Below are positions 18,193 through 26,816 of a DNA stretch of 46,646 bases, piece after piece (the stretch's first letter is position 1; every line of letters begins with the position of its first letter). The notes beneath the pieces are model-generated. The model worked only from the letters and a program-made list of their open reading frames with translations. It was not told where the DNA came from and searched no databases. Made by a program: the position numbers and the translations under genes. Source of the stretch: Candidatus Latescibacterota bacterium. Its GTDB lineage: Bacteria; JAAXHH01. The stretch spans positions 1 to 46,646 of the forward strand of contig JAJEHX010000017.1 in the NCBI GenBank assembly GCA_022823465.1, given 5' to 3'.

Positions 18193-19896
18193 ATGTCCGA
18201 ATACAGTCTAAGTTCCGACCCGCGTCTCAGCGCCCCCATGCGCCGGCACATGCGGTCGCTCCACCTGGCTACGGTCGAAGCCTACCGGACCTGGTGCCGG
18301 GAGCACGGGTTCAACGCCCGCCTGAACAAGACCCTCGCCCAGCGCCGGCGGGAACTGGCCACGGCGCGGAAGACCTCGGACCGGCATCAGAAGGACGCCG
18401 AACTCAAGGCGCATTTAGCCGCCCTCGGTCTGGGCTCGGTAGAGGCCTACCAGGCCTGGTGCCGGGAGAACGGGACCGGGGATGGTCTTCAGAAGAGCAA
18501 GGCTCAGCGACAGCAGGAGATTCGTCTCAACCAGCAACTGCAGAATCGGAGTTTCTCCGCGAGATCGACGGCGAGCCAGCACAAGCGCCGCCGGAAGGGA
18601 ACCCTGTCGCGGATCGCCGCCGGCCAGGTAGACGAGCGGGAACTGACGAGCCCCGCGCTGTTGCGCGTGCACCAACTCTATCACCAGGGGCTGGACGATC
18701 CCGCCGATCGTGCCGCCTTTCTCGAACTCCTCCTTCACGTGGAAAAGCACCGGCGGTTGTTTCACCTGAAACCCGTCGTGCCCCAGTACGGACCGATGCC
18801 CGAGAACAACTTCGTGGACGGCCTGGCCGCGCTGGCAACCTGGCACGGTCACTGGAAACGCGACGTGGAAGACTGGCGGCCGGAAAGCCATAACGGCCGT
18901 CGACAGTACGGCGCCCTGGCCCGTCACCTGCTGGCCGAATACGACGTACCCGCATGCATGGACACCGCGTTTTTCACCGGGCTGGGCGGACAGGCCCGCA
19001 GGCGACAGGGCTGGTTCATCCACGTGGCCGAGGGCGGGAATATCCGGAAGGCGGACATTCCCCTGCGCCTCACCAAGCGCATGGCCCATGAATTTACCGT
19101 TTCCTCGCCCGCCGGCTTCGATGTCGAAACGGCCCTGCGCTGGTCCCAGGTGATCGGCATGGGCGGCGACGAGATGCTGGCGGAAGCGGTCTGCGATTCG
19201 ACGCTCGGCGCCCGTTTCGAGGACGGAACGTTCTGGGAGTCCGTGCTGCATTTCTTCGTAAACAACCCCATGCTTGACGTGGCCCACGTAGGTCCCATCG
19301 TCGACTACATCCAGCACCAGCGCTTTGCACGACAGGAGCGGCAAAACCCGGATGGGGGCGTAGACCTGGTCGATCCACCCGAACCGGACTTCACGATGAA
19401 GGGCCGCACCCCGGAATCCATACTGAGACGCGTGGCAACCTGGCACAGGACACTGTCGAAACGCGCCACGAAGGAACCGCGAACATGGGACTCCTGCGGC
19501 GTGAACGGCTTGACGTGGGTGGACGAGGACGAACGGGCGGGAGAAATACGTACCTGGCGGATCGAGGAGGTCCTGAACAGCCGGGACCTGTCCTACGAGG
19601 GGAAGACCATGAAGCACTGCGTGGCGTCCTACGTGCAGTCCTGTGCCAATGGCAGCAAGTCCATCTGGTCCATGAAGGTCGAATACATGGGCTCCGGAAC
19701 GACGCGTCATGTGCTGACGATCGAGTTGTTCAACAATAAAAGATATATCCGCCAGGTGCGCGGACGCAGCAACAGCCGGCCCATGGATGCCCACAGCGGC
19801 CGCGCGCAGGAAGGCTGGGATATTCTCGTCGCGTGGGCGAAGCAGGAAGGCCTGACGCTGCCCGTCGCGAAGTCGGCAGCCATGCGCAGGGTCTGA
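18193..19896 (+). CDS. PcfJ-like protein with duplicated N-terminal module
   Basis: A 567-residue protein whose C-terminal half carries the PcfJ signature: TWRIEEVLNSRDLSYEGKTM, then MKHCVASYV with His475-Cys476, SIWSM, and RQVRGRSNSRP near the end. PcfJ was named from the conjugative plasmid pCF10; its biochemical function is not established. The N-terminus has two copies of a module, VEAYRTWCREHG (about residues 27-40) and VEAYQAWCRENG (about 80-95), each followed by a basic helix, which suggests a nucleic-acid or protein-binding repeat. A middle region with ATWHGHWKRDVEDW and a histidine-rich stretch is shared with longer PcfJ homologues. The gene stands alone, with a large hairpin directly after its stop codon. 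No conjugation genes are nearby. Confidence 0.75.
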   Translation: MSEYSLSSDPRLSAPMRRHMRSLHLATVEAYRTWCREHGFNARLNKTLAQRRRELATARKTSDRHQKDAELKAHLAALGLGSVEAYQAWCRENGTGDGLQKSKAQRQQEIRLNQQLQNRSFSARSTASQHKRRRKGTLSRIAAGQVDERELTSPALLRVHQLYHQGLDDPADRAAFLELLLHVEKHRRLFHLKPVVPQYGPMPENNFVDGLAALATWHGHWKRDVEDWRPESHNGRRQYGALARHLLAEYDVPACMDTAFFTGLGGQARRRQGWFIHVAEGGNIRKADIPLRLTKRMAHEFTVSSPAGFDVETALRWSQVIGMGGDEMLAEAVCDSTLGARFEDGTFWESVLHFFVNNPMLDVAHVGPIVDYIQHQRFARQERQNPDGGVDLVDPPEPDFTMKGRTPESILRRVATWHRTLSKRATKEPRTWDSCGVNGLTWVDEDERAGEIRTWRIEEVLNSRDLSYEGKTMKHCVASYVQSCANGSKSIWSMKVEYMGSGTTRHVLTIELFNNKRYIRQVRGRSNSRPMDAHSGRAQEGWDILVAWAKQEGLTLPVAKSAAMRRV

Positions 19897-19906
19897 CAAA
19901 AAGAAA

Positions 19907-19955
19907 GCGACGGCATATGGGCGACCGCGTTGGAAGCGGTAAGGTATGCCGTCGC
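19907..19955 (+). terminator. Long hairpin directly after the PcfJ-like gene
   Basis: GCGACGGCATA (19907-19917) and TATGCCGTCGC (19945-19955) are a perfect 11 bp inverted repeat; inside it ACCGC and GCGGT form a further 5 bp stem. It begins ten bases after the stop codon. No T-run follows, so it may be a Rho-assisted or RNA-stabilising end rather than a classic terminator. Confidence 0.45.
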
Positions 19956-20167
19956 TGTATGATTGGATATGCTCCCGCGGGGCGCCGGAGACATATCGAA
20001 TCCTGTAACCATTTGCAGGCAATCGATTGTGGCCGTGATCTCGTCACGTGTTTCGATACCTGCCTGTAGTTACTCTATTAGACTCCAAACTGTCGAAAAA
20101 GATGCATTAAAACGGTCATCGAATGCGTATTTCAGTTTCCCGAACCCTGTAGGACCCATCGCGAACC

Positions 20168-20668
20168 GTGTATATCCAGACCATCACCTTTCTTGCCGCC
20201 ATCACCGGCTATGCCGGGTTGACCGCCAATATGGTCCTGGTCGCGGCAAACCGCCACCGGCGGGCATACATGACGCCGGTCGCGCTTATCGTCTTCGCCC
20301 ACGTTCTGCTCGTCTGGCACTTCAGGTACGAATGGGAGATCGCCCAGGCAACGAGAAACGGCTACGCGGGGTTCTTTATCTTCCATACCGCCCTGCTCGG
20401 TATCCTGTACGCCCCGCTGGCGGGGAACCGGGACGCGCGGAGGCTTGTGGCCTTCTCGTTTCTGGTCGCCGCCATGGGGGCCAGCGGCGCCGTACTCCGT
20501 TACGATGAAGTGGCGGTCTACCGCTTGCCCGTTTTCCTGTGCGATCTCGTCGGTCTTGGCGCCTTTGCGCACTGGACCTACGGACCGGCGAAGGCGTATC
20601 TGAAGCGGATTTCAGGACGGAACCGGCCTGGCGGCGGTCGGTCTGGCCGTCGCCGTTCCGGCGTTTGA
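20168..20668 (+). CDS. Small polytopic membrane protein of unknown function
   Basis: Hypothetical 166-residue protein with a GTG start at 20168. Four hydrophobic segments are visible (about residues 5-27, 33-50, 65-82 and 90-107), with HFRYEWEIAQ in a loop and a very basic Gly/Arg-rich tail. I recognise no family. The codon pattern and the run of membrane segments in one frame favour a real gene, but the start is not supported by a good ribosome site. It is followed after 97 bases by the PhyH gene, on the same strand. Confidence 0.6.
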   Translation: MYIQTITFLAAITGYAGLTANMVLVAANRHRRAYMTPVALIVFAHVLLVWHFRYEWEIAQATRNGYAGFFIFHTALLGILYAPLAGNRDARRLVAFSFLVAAMGASGAVLRYDEVAVYRLPVFLCDLVGLGAFAHWTYGPAKAYLKRISGRNRPGGGRSGRRRSGV

Positions 20669-20765
20669 TTCATGGCGGAAAACCGGCGGCGGGACGATCA
20701 ATGACATTGATTCGATTGCAACCGGGTCCAATATTCATTGGCAGGGAAATACCGGGAGATGCACG

Positions 20766-21575
20766 ATGACGAGCCTGGTTGAACAGAAGACCTTTTTCGA
20801 GGAAGAGGGCTATCTGATCGTCGAAGACGTGTTGTCGGAAGACGAACTGGCCGAATGCCACGAAGAAATCGAACGTCTACACCGGCTGTCGGCAGAACTC
20901 GAGGCCGCCGGAGATCCAGAATTCGCGCGTTTTCAGCGCGAGCCGTACGCCGATGGCGTCAACCGGCCGGACGGCCTGCCCGTGCTGAGGAAAATCGAAA
21001 ATACACGGGAATTCTCTCCGTTCTTTCACAACCTCTCGGTCCACCCGAACCTGCTTCGGGTATTGGGCGGGTTGCTTGGCCCCGACCTGCTGCTGTTCCG
21101 AAGCACCCTGATGCTCAAGCCCGCCTTTCATGGCTCCGCCCATGCGCCCCATCAGGATTCGGCCTACTGGCCTATAGATCCTCCCGCGCTCGTGACGGTC
21201 AGCGTCGCCCTGAACGATGCCACGACCGAGAACGGCTGTTTCAACGTCATTCCGCACAGCCACAAGTGGGGATTGAAAGACTGGGGCCTTATCGCGCAGG
21301 CACAGGACGCGGAAATGGCGTACGAAAACGGCCCGAAAGAGGCGCGGCCGGTCGATATGCCGTTGAAGGCGGGAAGCGCGCTCTTTTTCCACAGTCTCAT
21401 GGTACACGGATCCGGTCCCAACAAGTCCCCCCATCCACGCAATACGGCGCTATACGCCTATTTCCCGCCCCACGTGCGCTACGTCCCGAAGGATGGCAAC
21501 CCGGGCGTGAAAACCTACCCTGTGGTGTCCGGTCTGGACGGCAGGGAGACCTTTACGCTGGAGGCGGCGACGTAG
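20766..21575 (+). CDS. Phytanoyl-CoA dioxygenase (PhyH) family protein
   Basis: Fe(II)/2-oxoglutarate oxygenase of 269 residues. The iron ligands His129-x-Asp131 (APHQDSAYWP) and His214 (LMVHGSGPN) are visible, with Arg225 eleven residues later as the 2-oxoglutarate ligand, and NGCFNVIPHSHKWG is the usual PhyH segment. The N-terminal FFEEEGYLIVEDVLSEDEL is also typical. Bacterial members hydroxylate osmolytes, halogenated or acyl compounds and natural products. Nothing adjacent points to the substrate. It is preceded by GGGAGATGCACG as a plausible ribosome site. Confidence 0.92.
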   Translation: MTSLVEQKTFFEEEGYLIVEDVLSEDELAECHEEIERLHRLSAELEAAGDPEFARFQREPYADGVNRPDGLPVLRKIENTREFSPFFHNLSVHPNLLRVLGGLLGPDLLLFRSTLMLKPAFHGSAHAPHQDSAYWPIDPPALVTVSVALNDATTENGCFNVIPHSHKWGLKDWGLIAQAQDAEMAYENGPKEARPVDMPLKAGSALFFHSLMVHGSGPNKSPHPRNTALYAYFPPHVRYVPKDGNPGVKTYPVVSGLDGRETFTLEAAT

Positions 21576-21942
21576 ACGAAGCCGAAGGCGGCCTTCGGTC
21601 GGGATCGCACGAACACAGGTCTTCTGCTCCTTTCCCACTGATAAAGCAACGCACCCGATGCAAGTACACCCCGCGGCCTGGTAAAAGTTCCCTTCGGGGA
21701 CCATCCACGTGCCAGATATAAATATATTGACTGATATTTATAGTTACTATAAAATTTATTATAATTATAGGTTTCGTTTATTGTCCGTTTATTGTCCGTT
21801 TATTGATGGATCCCGGGACGGGGTCGCTTTGTATGGTCCGATTGGCCGGGGCGATCGGGCAAGCGGTTCGACTCCCGCACAGATTGCTGTTTATAAGCAC
21901 CTATACCGGCGACCAGTCCGTACACCGAATCAGGAGAGTCTT
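21576..21942. other. Gene-free gap with a strongly AT-rich block
   Basis: This 367-base gap holds no convincing gene. Bases 21716-21780 are nearly all A and T, a sharp contrast with the surroundings. They are followed by the 11-bp repeats listed separately. A stretch at 21866-21880 resembles a tRNA T-arm but has no cloverleaf around it. Confidence 0.6.
21775..21807. repeat. Three tandem 11-bp repeats next to an AT-rich block
   Basis: CGTTTATTGTC occurs at 21775-21785 and 21786-21796, and as CGTTTATTGAT at 21797-21807. The 11-base period places the copies on the same DNA face. The block lies 135 bases before the small gene at 21943 and could be a protein-binding iteron array. Confidence 0.7.
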
Positions 21943-22122
21943 ATGAGAAACGCCGAGGCGCAGCAGATTAACGCGTTATTGAATGAACTGCGTGGGGACC
22001 TTCGCGAGGTTGTAATCCTGTTGTCGACAATAGCCAGACACATTGACGATTTCAGATACGAGACCCACAAGTTGAACAGGTATTTGAAGAAAACCATCGG
22101 CGAAGAGCAGTCCGGAGTTTGA
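21943..22122 (+). CDS. Small 59-residue protein of unknown function
   Basis: The ATG at 21943 follows CAGGAGAG by a good spacing and opens a 59-codon frame. The product is largely helical and amphipathic: MRNAEAQQINALLNELRG, then a hydrophobic VVILLSTIARHI stretch, and a basic HKLNRYLKK tail before EEQSGV. It may be a short helical coiled coil or peripheral membrane peptide. I recognise no family. The last nine codons and the stop are part of a 26-bp tandem repeat that continues past the gene, so the present C-terminus may result from repeat expansion. It sits between two groups of short repeats. Confidence 0.55.
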   Translation: MRNAEAQQINALLNELRGDLREVVILLSTIARHIDDFRYETHKLNRYLKKTIGEEQSGV

Positions 22123-22173
22123 TCGGCGAAGAGCAGTCCGGAGCCTGATCGGCGAAGAGCAGTCCGGAGTTCG
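22096..22173. repeat. 26-bp tandem array overlapping a gene end
   Basis: Three copies with a 26-base period start at 22096, 22122 and 22148, each beginning ATCGGCGAAGAGCAGTCCGG. The first copy is the 3' end of the small gene including its stop codon; the other two lie downstream. Copies differ at only two or three bases. Confidence 0.9.
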
Positions 22174-22226
22174 ATCCACGGTTTCGGGCAAATGGTTTAA
22201 ACTCCGGGTTCAGATCGGACCGCCTC

Positions 22227-22263
22227 GATGATCATTGACCGCTTACAGATGATCATTGACCGC
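22227..22263. promoter_or_regulatory. Pair of 16-bp direct repeats, possible operator
   Basis: GATGATCATTGACCGC occurs at 22227-22242 and again at 22248-22263, 21 bases apart, which is two helical turns. Each copy contains the palindrome TGATCA. They lie about 100 bases upstream of the comB-like gene and could be paired regulator sites. Confidence 0.4.
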
Positions 22264-22342
22264 CTTCAACGGTATCCTTTACATTATCCGGTCTTAGTGT
22301 GTCTCAGGTCAGAGGTTGATACAAGGTGGCCGTGAGCTTTCA

Positions 22343-23071
22343 ATGTACTATGACCAGGGTGCGTTCGATATCCGTTGCGAGTGGGGGGCCGAGGGGCTTT
22401 CGGCCCTGTTGCCGGGCAGCAGGGCGGTAGTCATCGTCGATGTCCTGTCGTTTTCCACCAGCGTAGATATCGCGGTGGGCAATGGCGCCATCGTCTACCC
22501 TTACCGTAACAGGGACCTCGCTGTGGCAGACTATGCCAGGTCGCGTAACGCGCTCCTGGCCAATACCACGCGGGAATTCGAGGGTGGAGGATATTCCCTG
22601 TCCCCATCTTCCCTGGTAGACATACCCGCCGGTACCGCCCTGGTCTTGCCCTCCATCAATGGCTCCACGCTCTCCTTGTCGACCGGCGACGTGCCCACCT
22701 TTGCGGGCAGCCTCAGAAACGCTTCTGCCCTGGCGACCGTTCTGCAGCACTACGGAACCGGCATCAGTATCATCCCGGCCGGGGAGCGTTGGAAGGAGCA
22801 GCAGACACTCAGACCCGCGTTCGAAGACCTGCTTGGCGCGGGGGCCATTATTCATGCGCTGAAAGGCAGCCGTTCGCCGGAAGCCGCAACCGCGGCCGCG
22901 GTTTTTGATGCGTGCAGAGACAATCTGGCATCGCTCCTGCATGCATCGGGATCCGGAAAAGAGCTGATCGGAAGGGGATACGAGGAAGACGTACGGCTCG
23001 CCGCGGCTCTGGACGCGAGCAACAGCGTTCCGTTGCTGAAGGGCGAAGCGTATCGACGTCAGCCGGTTTAG
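22343..23071 (+). CDS. 2-phosphosulfolactate phosphatase-like protein (ComB family)
   Basis: About 242 residues. The segment SRAVVIVDVLSFSTSVDIAVGNGAIVYP near the N-terminus, LVLPSINGSTLSLSTGD in the middle and ERWKEQQTLRPAFEDLLGAGAIIHAL later are the ComB family signatures. The archaeal enzyme removes phosphate from 2-phosphosulfolactate in coenzyme M synthesis; in bacteria the family is widespread and its role often unknown. I start at the ATG at 22343; a TTG nine codons upstream is also in frame and neither has a strong ribosome site. The name has no link to the competence-like kinase downstream. Confidence 0.85.
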   Translation: MYYDQGAFDIRCEWGAEGLSALLPGSRAVVIVDVLSFSTSVDIAVGNGAIVYPYRNRDLAVADYARSRNALLANTTREFEGGGYSLSPSSLVDIPAGTALVLPSINGSTLSLSTGDVPTFAGSLRNASALATVLQHYGTGISIIPAGERWKEQQTLRPAFEDLLGAGAIIHALKGSRSPEAATAAAVFDACRDNLASLLHASGSGKELIGRGYEEDVRLAAALDASNSVPLLKGEAYRRQPV

Positions 23072-23490
23072 ACTTCGTACGCCGTCCAGGCACCTGGGGC
23101 AGCCGTGACCGCGCCCAGTTCTCCCGAACCAGGACGCGTATGTGGTCCAGGCGGTTCCCTTAATGAGATCGCTACGGCTAAGCGGTATGGCGATCTTCTT
23201 CATGCTTACGGTCTTATTCAGTACGTACCCCACCGGGCACGATTGTCCGTACTCGATATCGGCGATGTTGCGTTCAAGCAGCGTCGCGACTCTTACGGAG
23301 CAGGAAGGCGGCCGTGATGCCGGAGTTCCGTACCCCTTAGATACTGGTACCCAAATTCCTCAGTTTATCTATATTGAACGACTGTCTGCGAAATGAGAAG
23401 CCGGTGCTCGAGCCGTCGAGCAAGACGACAACAGATCGACTTCGAAGTCATTAATCGGCCGAAACTCAAACAACCAGGATCAGAAGCCGG
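23072..23490. other. Gap with one weak small ORF
   Basis: These 419 bases hold no recognisable gene. A 77-codon frame from the ATG at 23163 to 23396 starts with a signal-peptide-like stretch (MRSLRLSGMAIFFMLTVLFS), but the rest is low in recognisable structure and the ribosome site is poor. If expressed it would be a small exported peptide encoded just before a ComP-like kinase. Confidence 0.3.
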
Positions 23491-26151
23491 ATGAAGACCC
23501 TGATTTCGCGTTACGTCATACTGAGTACGCTGATCATGTTGCTATGTCTACATCTCGGCTTAGTCGTATGGACGCTGGTGCGGTACGCACAGATCGAACA
23601 CTGGTCGCCAGGCATTCGGTTCTTCGGAAATGAGATGATACAGACCAAAGGTTTGACCAGAAGTGCGGCGAGTAACCTGCAGGAGGGCACGTGGTTCCAT
23701 CTCGTCAAGGTCCGCAAAGACGGCGGAATCACTGTCACCCAGGTGGTACCGGACAGTCCTGCCGACCGGGCCGGGCTGCGGCCGGACGATGTTATCGTAT
23801 CCGTAGACGGTGTGGATCTGGGATCGCGTCCGGAGGCGTATTTCCAGGCGCGTCTGCGAAGCAGGCCCGGCGACGAACTCAACCTCGTCTGGCGTCGGGA
23901 CGGCGTATTGCATTCCGAGACCTTGACGCTCGAGGCCGAAGAAGTAAGATACACCCTCGCGGTTGACGGACAGGAAATCGAAATGGGTGCAGGGGCGATG
24001 ACTTGGTTCCAGCGGGGCCCGTACCTGATCTACCCTTTCGTCCTCCTGTGCTTCGGAACGTGGATGGGGTTCCGAAGTCCGCACAATCCTGTGGCCTTCC
24101 AGTGTGCGCTGCTCTTTCTCGCTACGGGCCTAGCTTCAACGCACGCTTTTCATCCGATGATCGCCGGGTGGCCGGACTGGGTACAGTCAGTAATTATCTT
24201 TGCCGTTACCTCGGCATCGGTATTAGAGGCCATGTTCATTTTTCGGATATTGTCTGTATTTCCCAATACGACAACATTTGGGTCGTGGCTTCAGAAAAGA
24301 GCATGGGCCGTTCTATCACTTCTGATGATCAGTACGCTATGTAGCCTCGTTTACGTGTACCGATTGACCTATGGATGGGACAACGCATGGGTTCGGTTAA
24401 TCTCAGGTATCGTCGAGCCCATCCCGGAGCCTGTGTATCCCCTCTTTGTCGTGGCCATAGCGGGATGCCTTGTCCTTGCCCAGGGGGCCGTTGCGCGTAA
24501 ACAGGAGAGGATGCGCCTGCACGTAATCGAGGTTGGATTCCTGTCGGCCCTTATCCTTTCGCCCTTGTGGACAATAACCCAACCGGGTACGCTCCTGGCC
24601 TCATGGGGACTTTTGCCTCTACGGGGTCCGATGCTGCCCGTGATTGTCTGGTTTCTTGACAGTATAATCCGTATCGGACTGCAGTGTGCCTTGCCTCTTT
24701 CGTTTGCCTATGCGATTCTGGCTCATCGGGTTTTCGGCCTGAACTTCCTGTTCGGCAGGGGCCTGAGGTATGTGGTCATCAACCAGGGTGCGAATCTCAT
24801 TCTGTGTTTCGGGATATTCATCGTACTTCATGAAGCGGTTTCAGCAATACCGATGGACATGACGATGTCCGACCTTCTGGTCGCCTGCACTGCAGCGGGA
24901 CTCACACTGATCCTCCTCGGCGGATGGGTTTGGATAAAGCCACCCGTCGTCCTGTTCATGGATCAACACCTCTTCAGCAGGGAGTTTGAGCATAGACAAC
25001 GTCTGTTCAGACTCGGAAGATCGCTATCGCGTTATCAGGATCGAAACGTTCTGGTCAGCAGGATCGGACAGGAACTGCTGGACGGACTGGATCTCACGTA
25101 CGCGGCCATCTACCTCGTCAATGGCGCTCGATCATCATTGTCCGTTTCCTGGTACGGCATCAGCCAGGTGCCTGGCCAGGTAAGAGTTGCCAGTGAATCG
25201 CATATCAATTCGGCGACACCGAAAATCGAATGCGCGTTACGAAACGCGCCAGTTCTAAAGCCGTTAATCGAAATCGACGAGACAAAAACCGAAGACTGCG
25301 TGAAAGAGTCCGGGTTTGAACTCATTGCCACACTCCGTGGAAGCGCCGGCTGGCAAGGCTGTATGGCCCTGGGCGCCAAACTGTCTGAAGAGCCGTTCAG
25401 TCACGACGAGAAGGAACGACTGCTGGTCCTGGCCGCCGAGGTGGAGCTGGCGCTGAAGAACGTCGAGATGGCCGCGTCGCTCAGACAGCAGGCGCAAGGA
25501 CTAAGGAGACTTTCCAGACGCCTGATCGATGTACAGGAAACAGAGAGGAGCCAGTTGGCTCGAGACCTCCATGACGATACCGGGCAAGCGCTTACAGCGC
25601 TCAAGATCAACCTGGAACTGGCACGGAGCGAGTTGGCCGGGATTTCCGCTCATGCGGAAGCACGCCTGAGAGACGCCGTCGTGGCGGCGGATGAGACCAT
25701 GGGGAGATTAAGGACGATCGCCCATGGACTTCGCCCTCCCATCCTCGATACCACCGGGCTGAATGCGGCGTTAGAAGCGCAGTGCGAGCGTTTCGGCCAG
25801 CGTACCCGGATCGCGGTTGTATACCGCGGCGTGGATTTGCCGGACGTACCGGATAGAGTCAGCACCTGCCTCTACCGGATACTGCAGGAGGGCCTTACCA
25901 ATTGCGTAAGGCATGGCGGAGCCACGCGCGTCGATGTTGCTTTGAAACTGAATGGTCAATACGTTGAGTTGTCTGTCCTCGATAATGGAAAGGGTTTCGA
26001 CCCCGGTACGAGTACGGTAAATCAAAAAGAAGGCGGAACCGGCCTGATCGGCATGCGTGAGCGCCTGGAATCACTGGATGGATACCTGCATATAGAATCG
26101 GAGCCTGGGTCGGGCACTTGGCTGATTGCTTCGATTCCCAACGGAGGATGA
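23491..26151 (+). CDS. ComP-like sensor histidine kinase with PDZ and GAF-like domains
   Basis: An 886-residue membrane kinase of the NarL/HPK7 class. Order: membrane segment (8-30), a PDZ domain (about 68-145, with VVPDSPADRAGLRPDDVIVSVDG) that would lie outside the cytoplasm, about seven to eight membrane segments (about 170-430), a GAF-like domain (about 500-650), a coiled linker, the HisKA_3 box with phospho-accepting His694 (ARDLHDDTGQALTALK), and a HATPase domain with the N box around LTNCVRHG, LDNGKGFDPG and GTGLIGMRERL. TM-PDZ-multi-TM-kinase is the layout of Bacillus ComP. Its stop codon is directly followed by the start of the response regulator, so the two form a pair. The ligand is unknown. 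Confidence 0.9.
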   Translation: MKTLISRYVILSTLIMLLCLHLGLVVWTLVRYAQIEHWSPGIRFFGNEMIQTKGLTRSAASNLQEGTWFHLVKVRKDGGITVTQVVPDSPADRAGLRPDDVIVSVDGVDLGSRPEAYFQARLRSRPGDELNLVWRRDGVLHSETLTLEAEEVRYTLAVDGQEIEMGAGAMTWFQRGPYLIYPFVLLCFGTWMGFRSPHNPVAFQCALLFLATGLASTHAFHPMIAGWPDWVQSVIIFAVTSASVLEAMFIFRILSVFPNTTTFGSWLQKRAWAVLSLLMISTLCSLVYVYRLTYGWDNAWVRLISGIVEPIPEPVYPLFVVAIAGCLVLAQGAVARKQERMRLHVIEVGFLSALILSPLWTITQPGTLLASWGLLPLRGPMLPVIVWFLDSIIRIGLQCALPLSFAYAILAHRVFGLNFLFGRGLRYVVINQGANLILCFGIFIVLHEAVSAIPMDMTMSDLLVACTAAGLTLILLGGWVWIKPPVVLFMDQHLFSREFEHRQRLFRLGRSLSRYQDRNVLVSRIGQELLDGLDLTYAAIYLVNGARSSLSVSWYGISQVPGQVRVASESHINSATPKIECALRNAPVLKPLIEIDETKTEDCVKESGFELIATLRGSAGWQGCMALGAKLSEEPFSHDEKERLLVLAAEVELALKNVEMAASLRQQAQGLRRLSRRLIDVQETERSQLARDLHDDTGQALTALKINLELARSELAGISAHAEARLRDAVVAADETMGRLRTIAHGLRPPILDTTGLNAALEAQCERFGQRTRIAVVYRGVDLPDVPDRVSTCLYRILQEGLTNCVRHGGATRVDVALKLNGQYVELSVLDNGKGFDPGTSTVNQKEGGTGLIGMRERLESLDGYLHIESEPGSGTWLIASIPNGG

Positions 26152-26805
26152 ATGATCAGCATCATCATTGCCGATGACCATCACCTGGTTCGCGAAAGCA
26201 TCGTATCTTTGATAGAAAAGTGGGAGGAAATGGAAGTCGTCGGCGAAGCTGCGGACGGTCACGAAGCTTTGAGACTGGTCCGACAGAAAAGACCGGACGT
26301 AGCGATAGTGGATATCGCAATGCCGCTGATGAATGGCTTAGAGGCCGCTCGACAGATAGACTCGCTGGACGTCGAAACAAACGTAGTGATTCTATCCATG
26401 CACTCGGATGAGGACGTGGTGCGTCTTTTGCTCAGAAGCGGCGTGAAGGGATATGTCCTCAAGAACTCTGTCGCCGAAGAACTCCTGATCGCCATCCGGT
26501 CCGTCAGCAAGGGTGAAACCTATCTTTCGCCTCCCATCGCGCAGGCAGTGCTATCGGAGTACCTGCGAACAGATTCGGCAGATGACGTGTCAACCATTAT
26601 CGGGCGGTTGTCTTCCCGGGAAAGAGAGATCGTTCAGATGATCGTCGAGGGCCATACTAATAAGACTGTCGGCCAGCTCCTGAACATCAGTACAAAGACC
26701 GTGGAAAAGCACCGCGCTACGCTCATGAGAAAACTGAAGGTCCGTAGTCTGCCGGAACTGATCCTCATAGCTACGAAGCACCGACTCGCCTTCCTGGACG
26801 ACTGA
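26152..26805 (+). CDS. NarL/ComA-type response regulator
   Basis: A 217-residue two-domain regulator. The receiver domain shows the acidic pair Asp8-Asp9, phospho-acceptor Asp54 (VDIAMPLMNG), Ser82 and Lys104 (GYVLKNS). The C-terminal LuxR-type helix-turn-helix starts with SSREREIVQMIVEGHTNK and contains STKTVEKHRATLMRKLKV, the DNA-binding helix and dimer surface. The ATG immediately follows the kinase stop codon, with GGAGGA inside the kinase end as ribosome site, so the two are cotranslated. It should be phosphorylated by the upstream kinase and act as a transcription factor; targets are unknown. Confidence 0.95.
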   Translation: MISIIIADDHHLVRESIVSLIEKWEEMEVVGEAADGHEALRLVRQKRPDVAIVDIAMPLMNGLEAARQIDSLDVETNVVILSMHSDEDVVRLLLRSGVKGYVLKNSVAEELLIAIRSVSKGETYLSPPIAQAVLSEYLRTDSADDVSTIIGRLSSREREIVQMIVEGHTNKTVGQLLNISTKTVEKHRATLMRKLKVRSLPELILIATKHRLAFLDD

Positions 26806-26816
26806 CGCAGTAAGCC

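Noticed and set aside
18415-20022. A 535-codon minus-strand frame
   Set aside because: Antisense to the PcfJ-like gene.
21866-21880. A tRNA T-arm-like GGTTCGACTCCCGC
   Set aside because: The flanking stems do not pair and no acceptor stem, D-arm or anticodon arm is found around it.
22096-22173. 26-bp array as a CRISPR
   Set aside because: The units are directly adjacent with no unique spacers, and no cas genes occur in the window.
22340-23233. A 297-codon minus-strand frame
   Set aside because: Antisense to the comB-like gene, which has clear family motifs.
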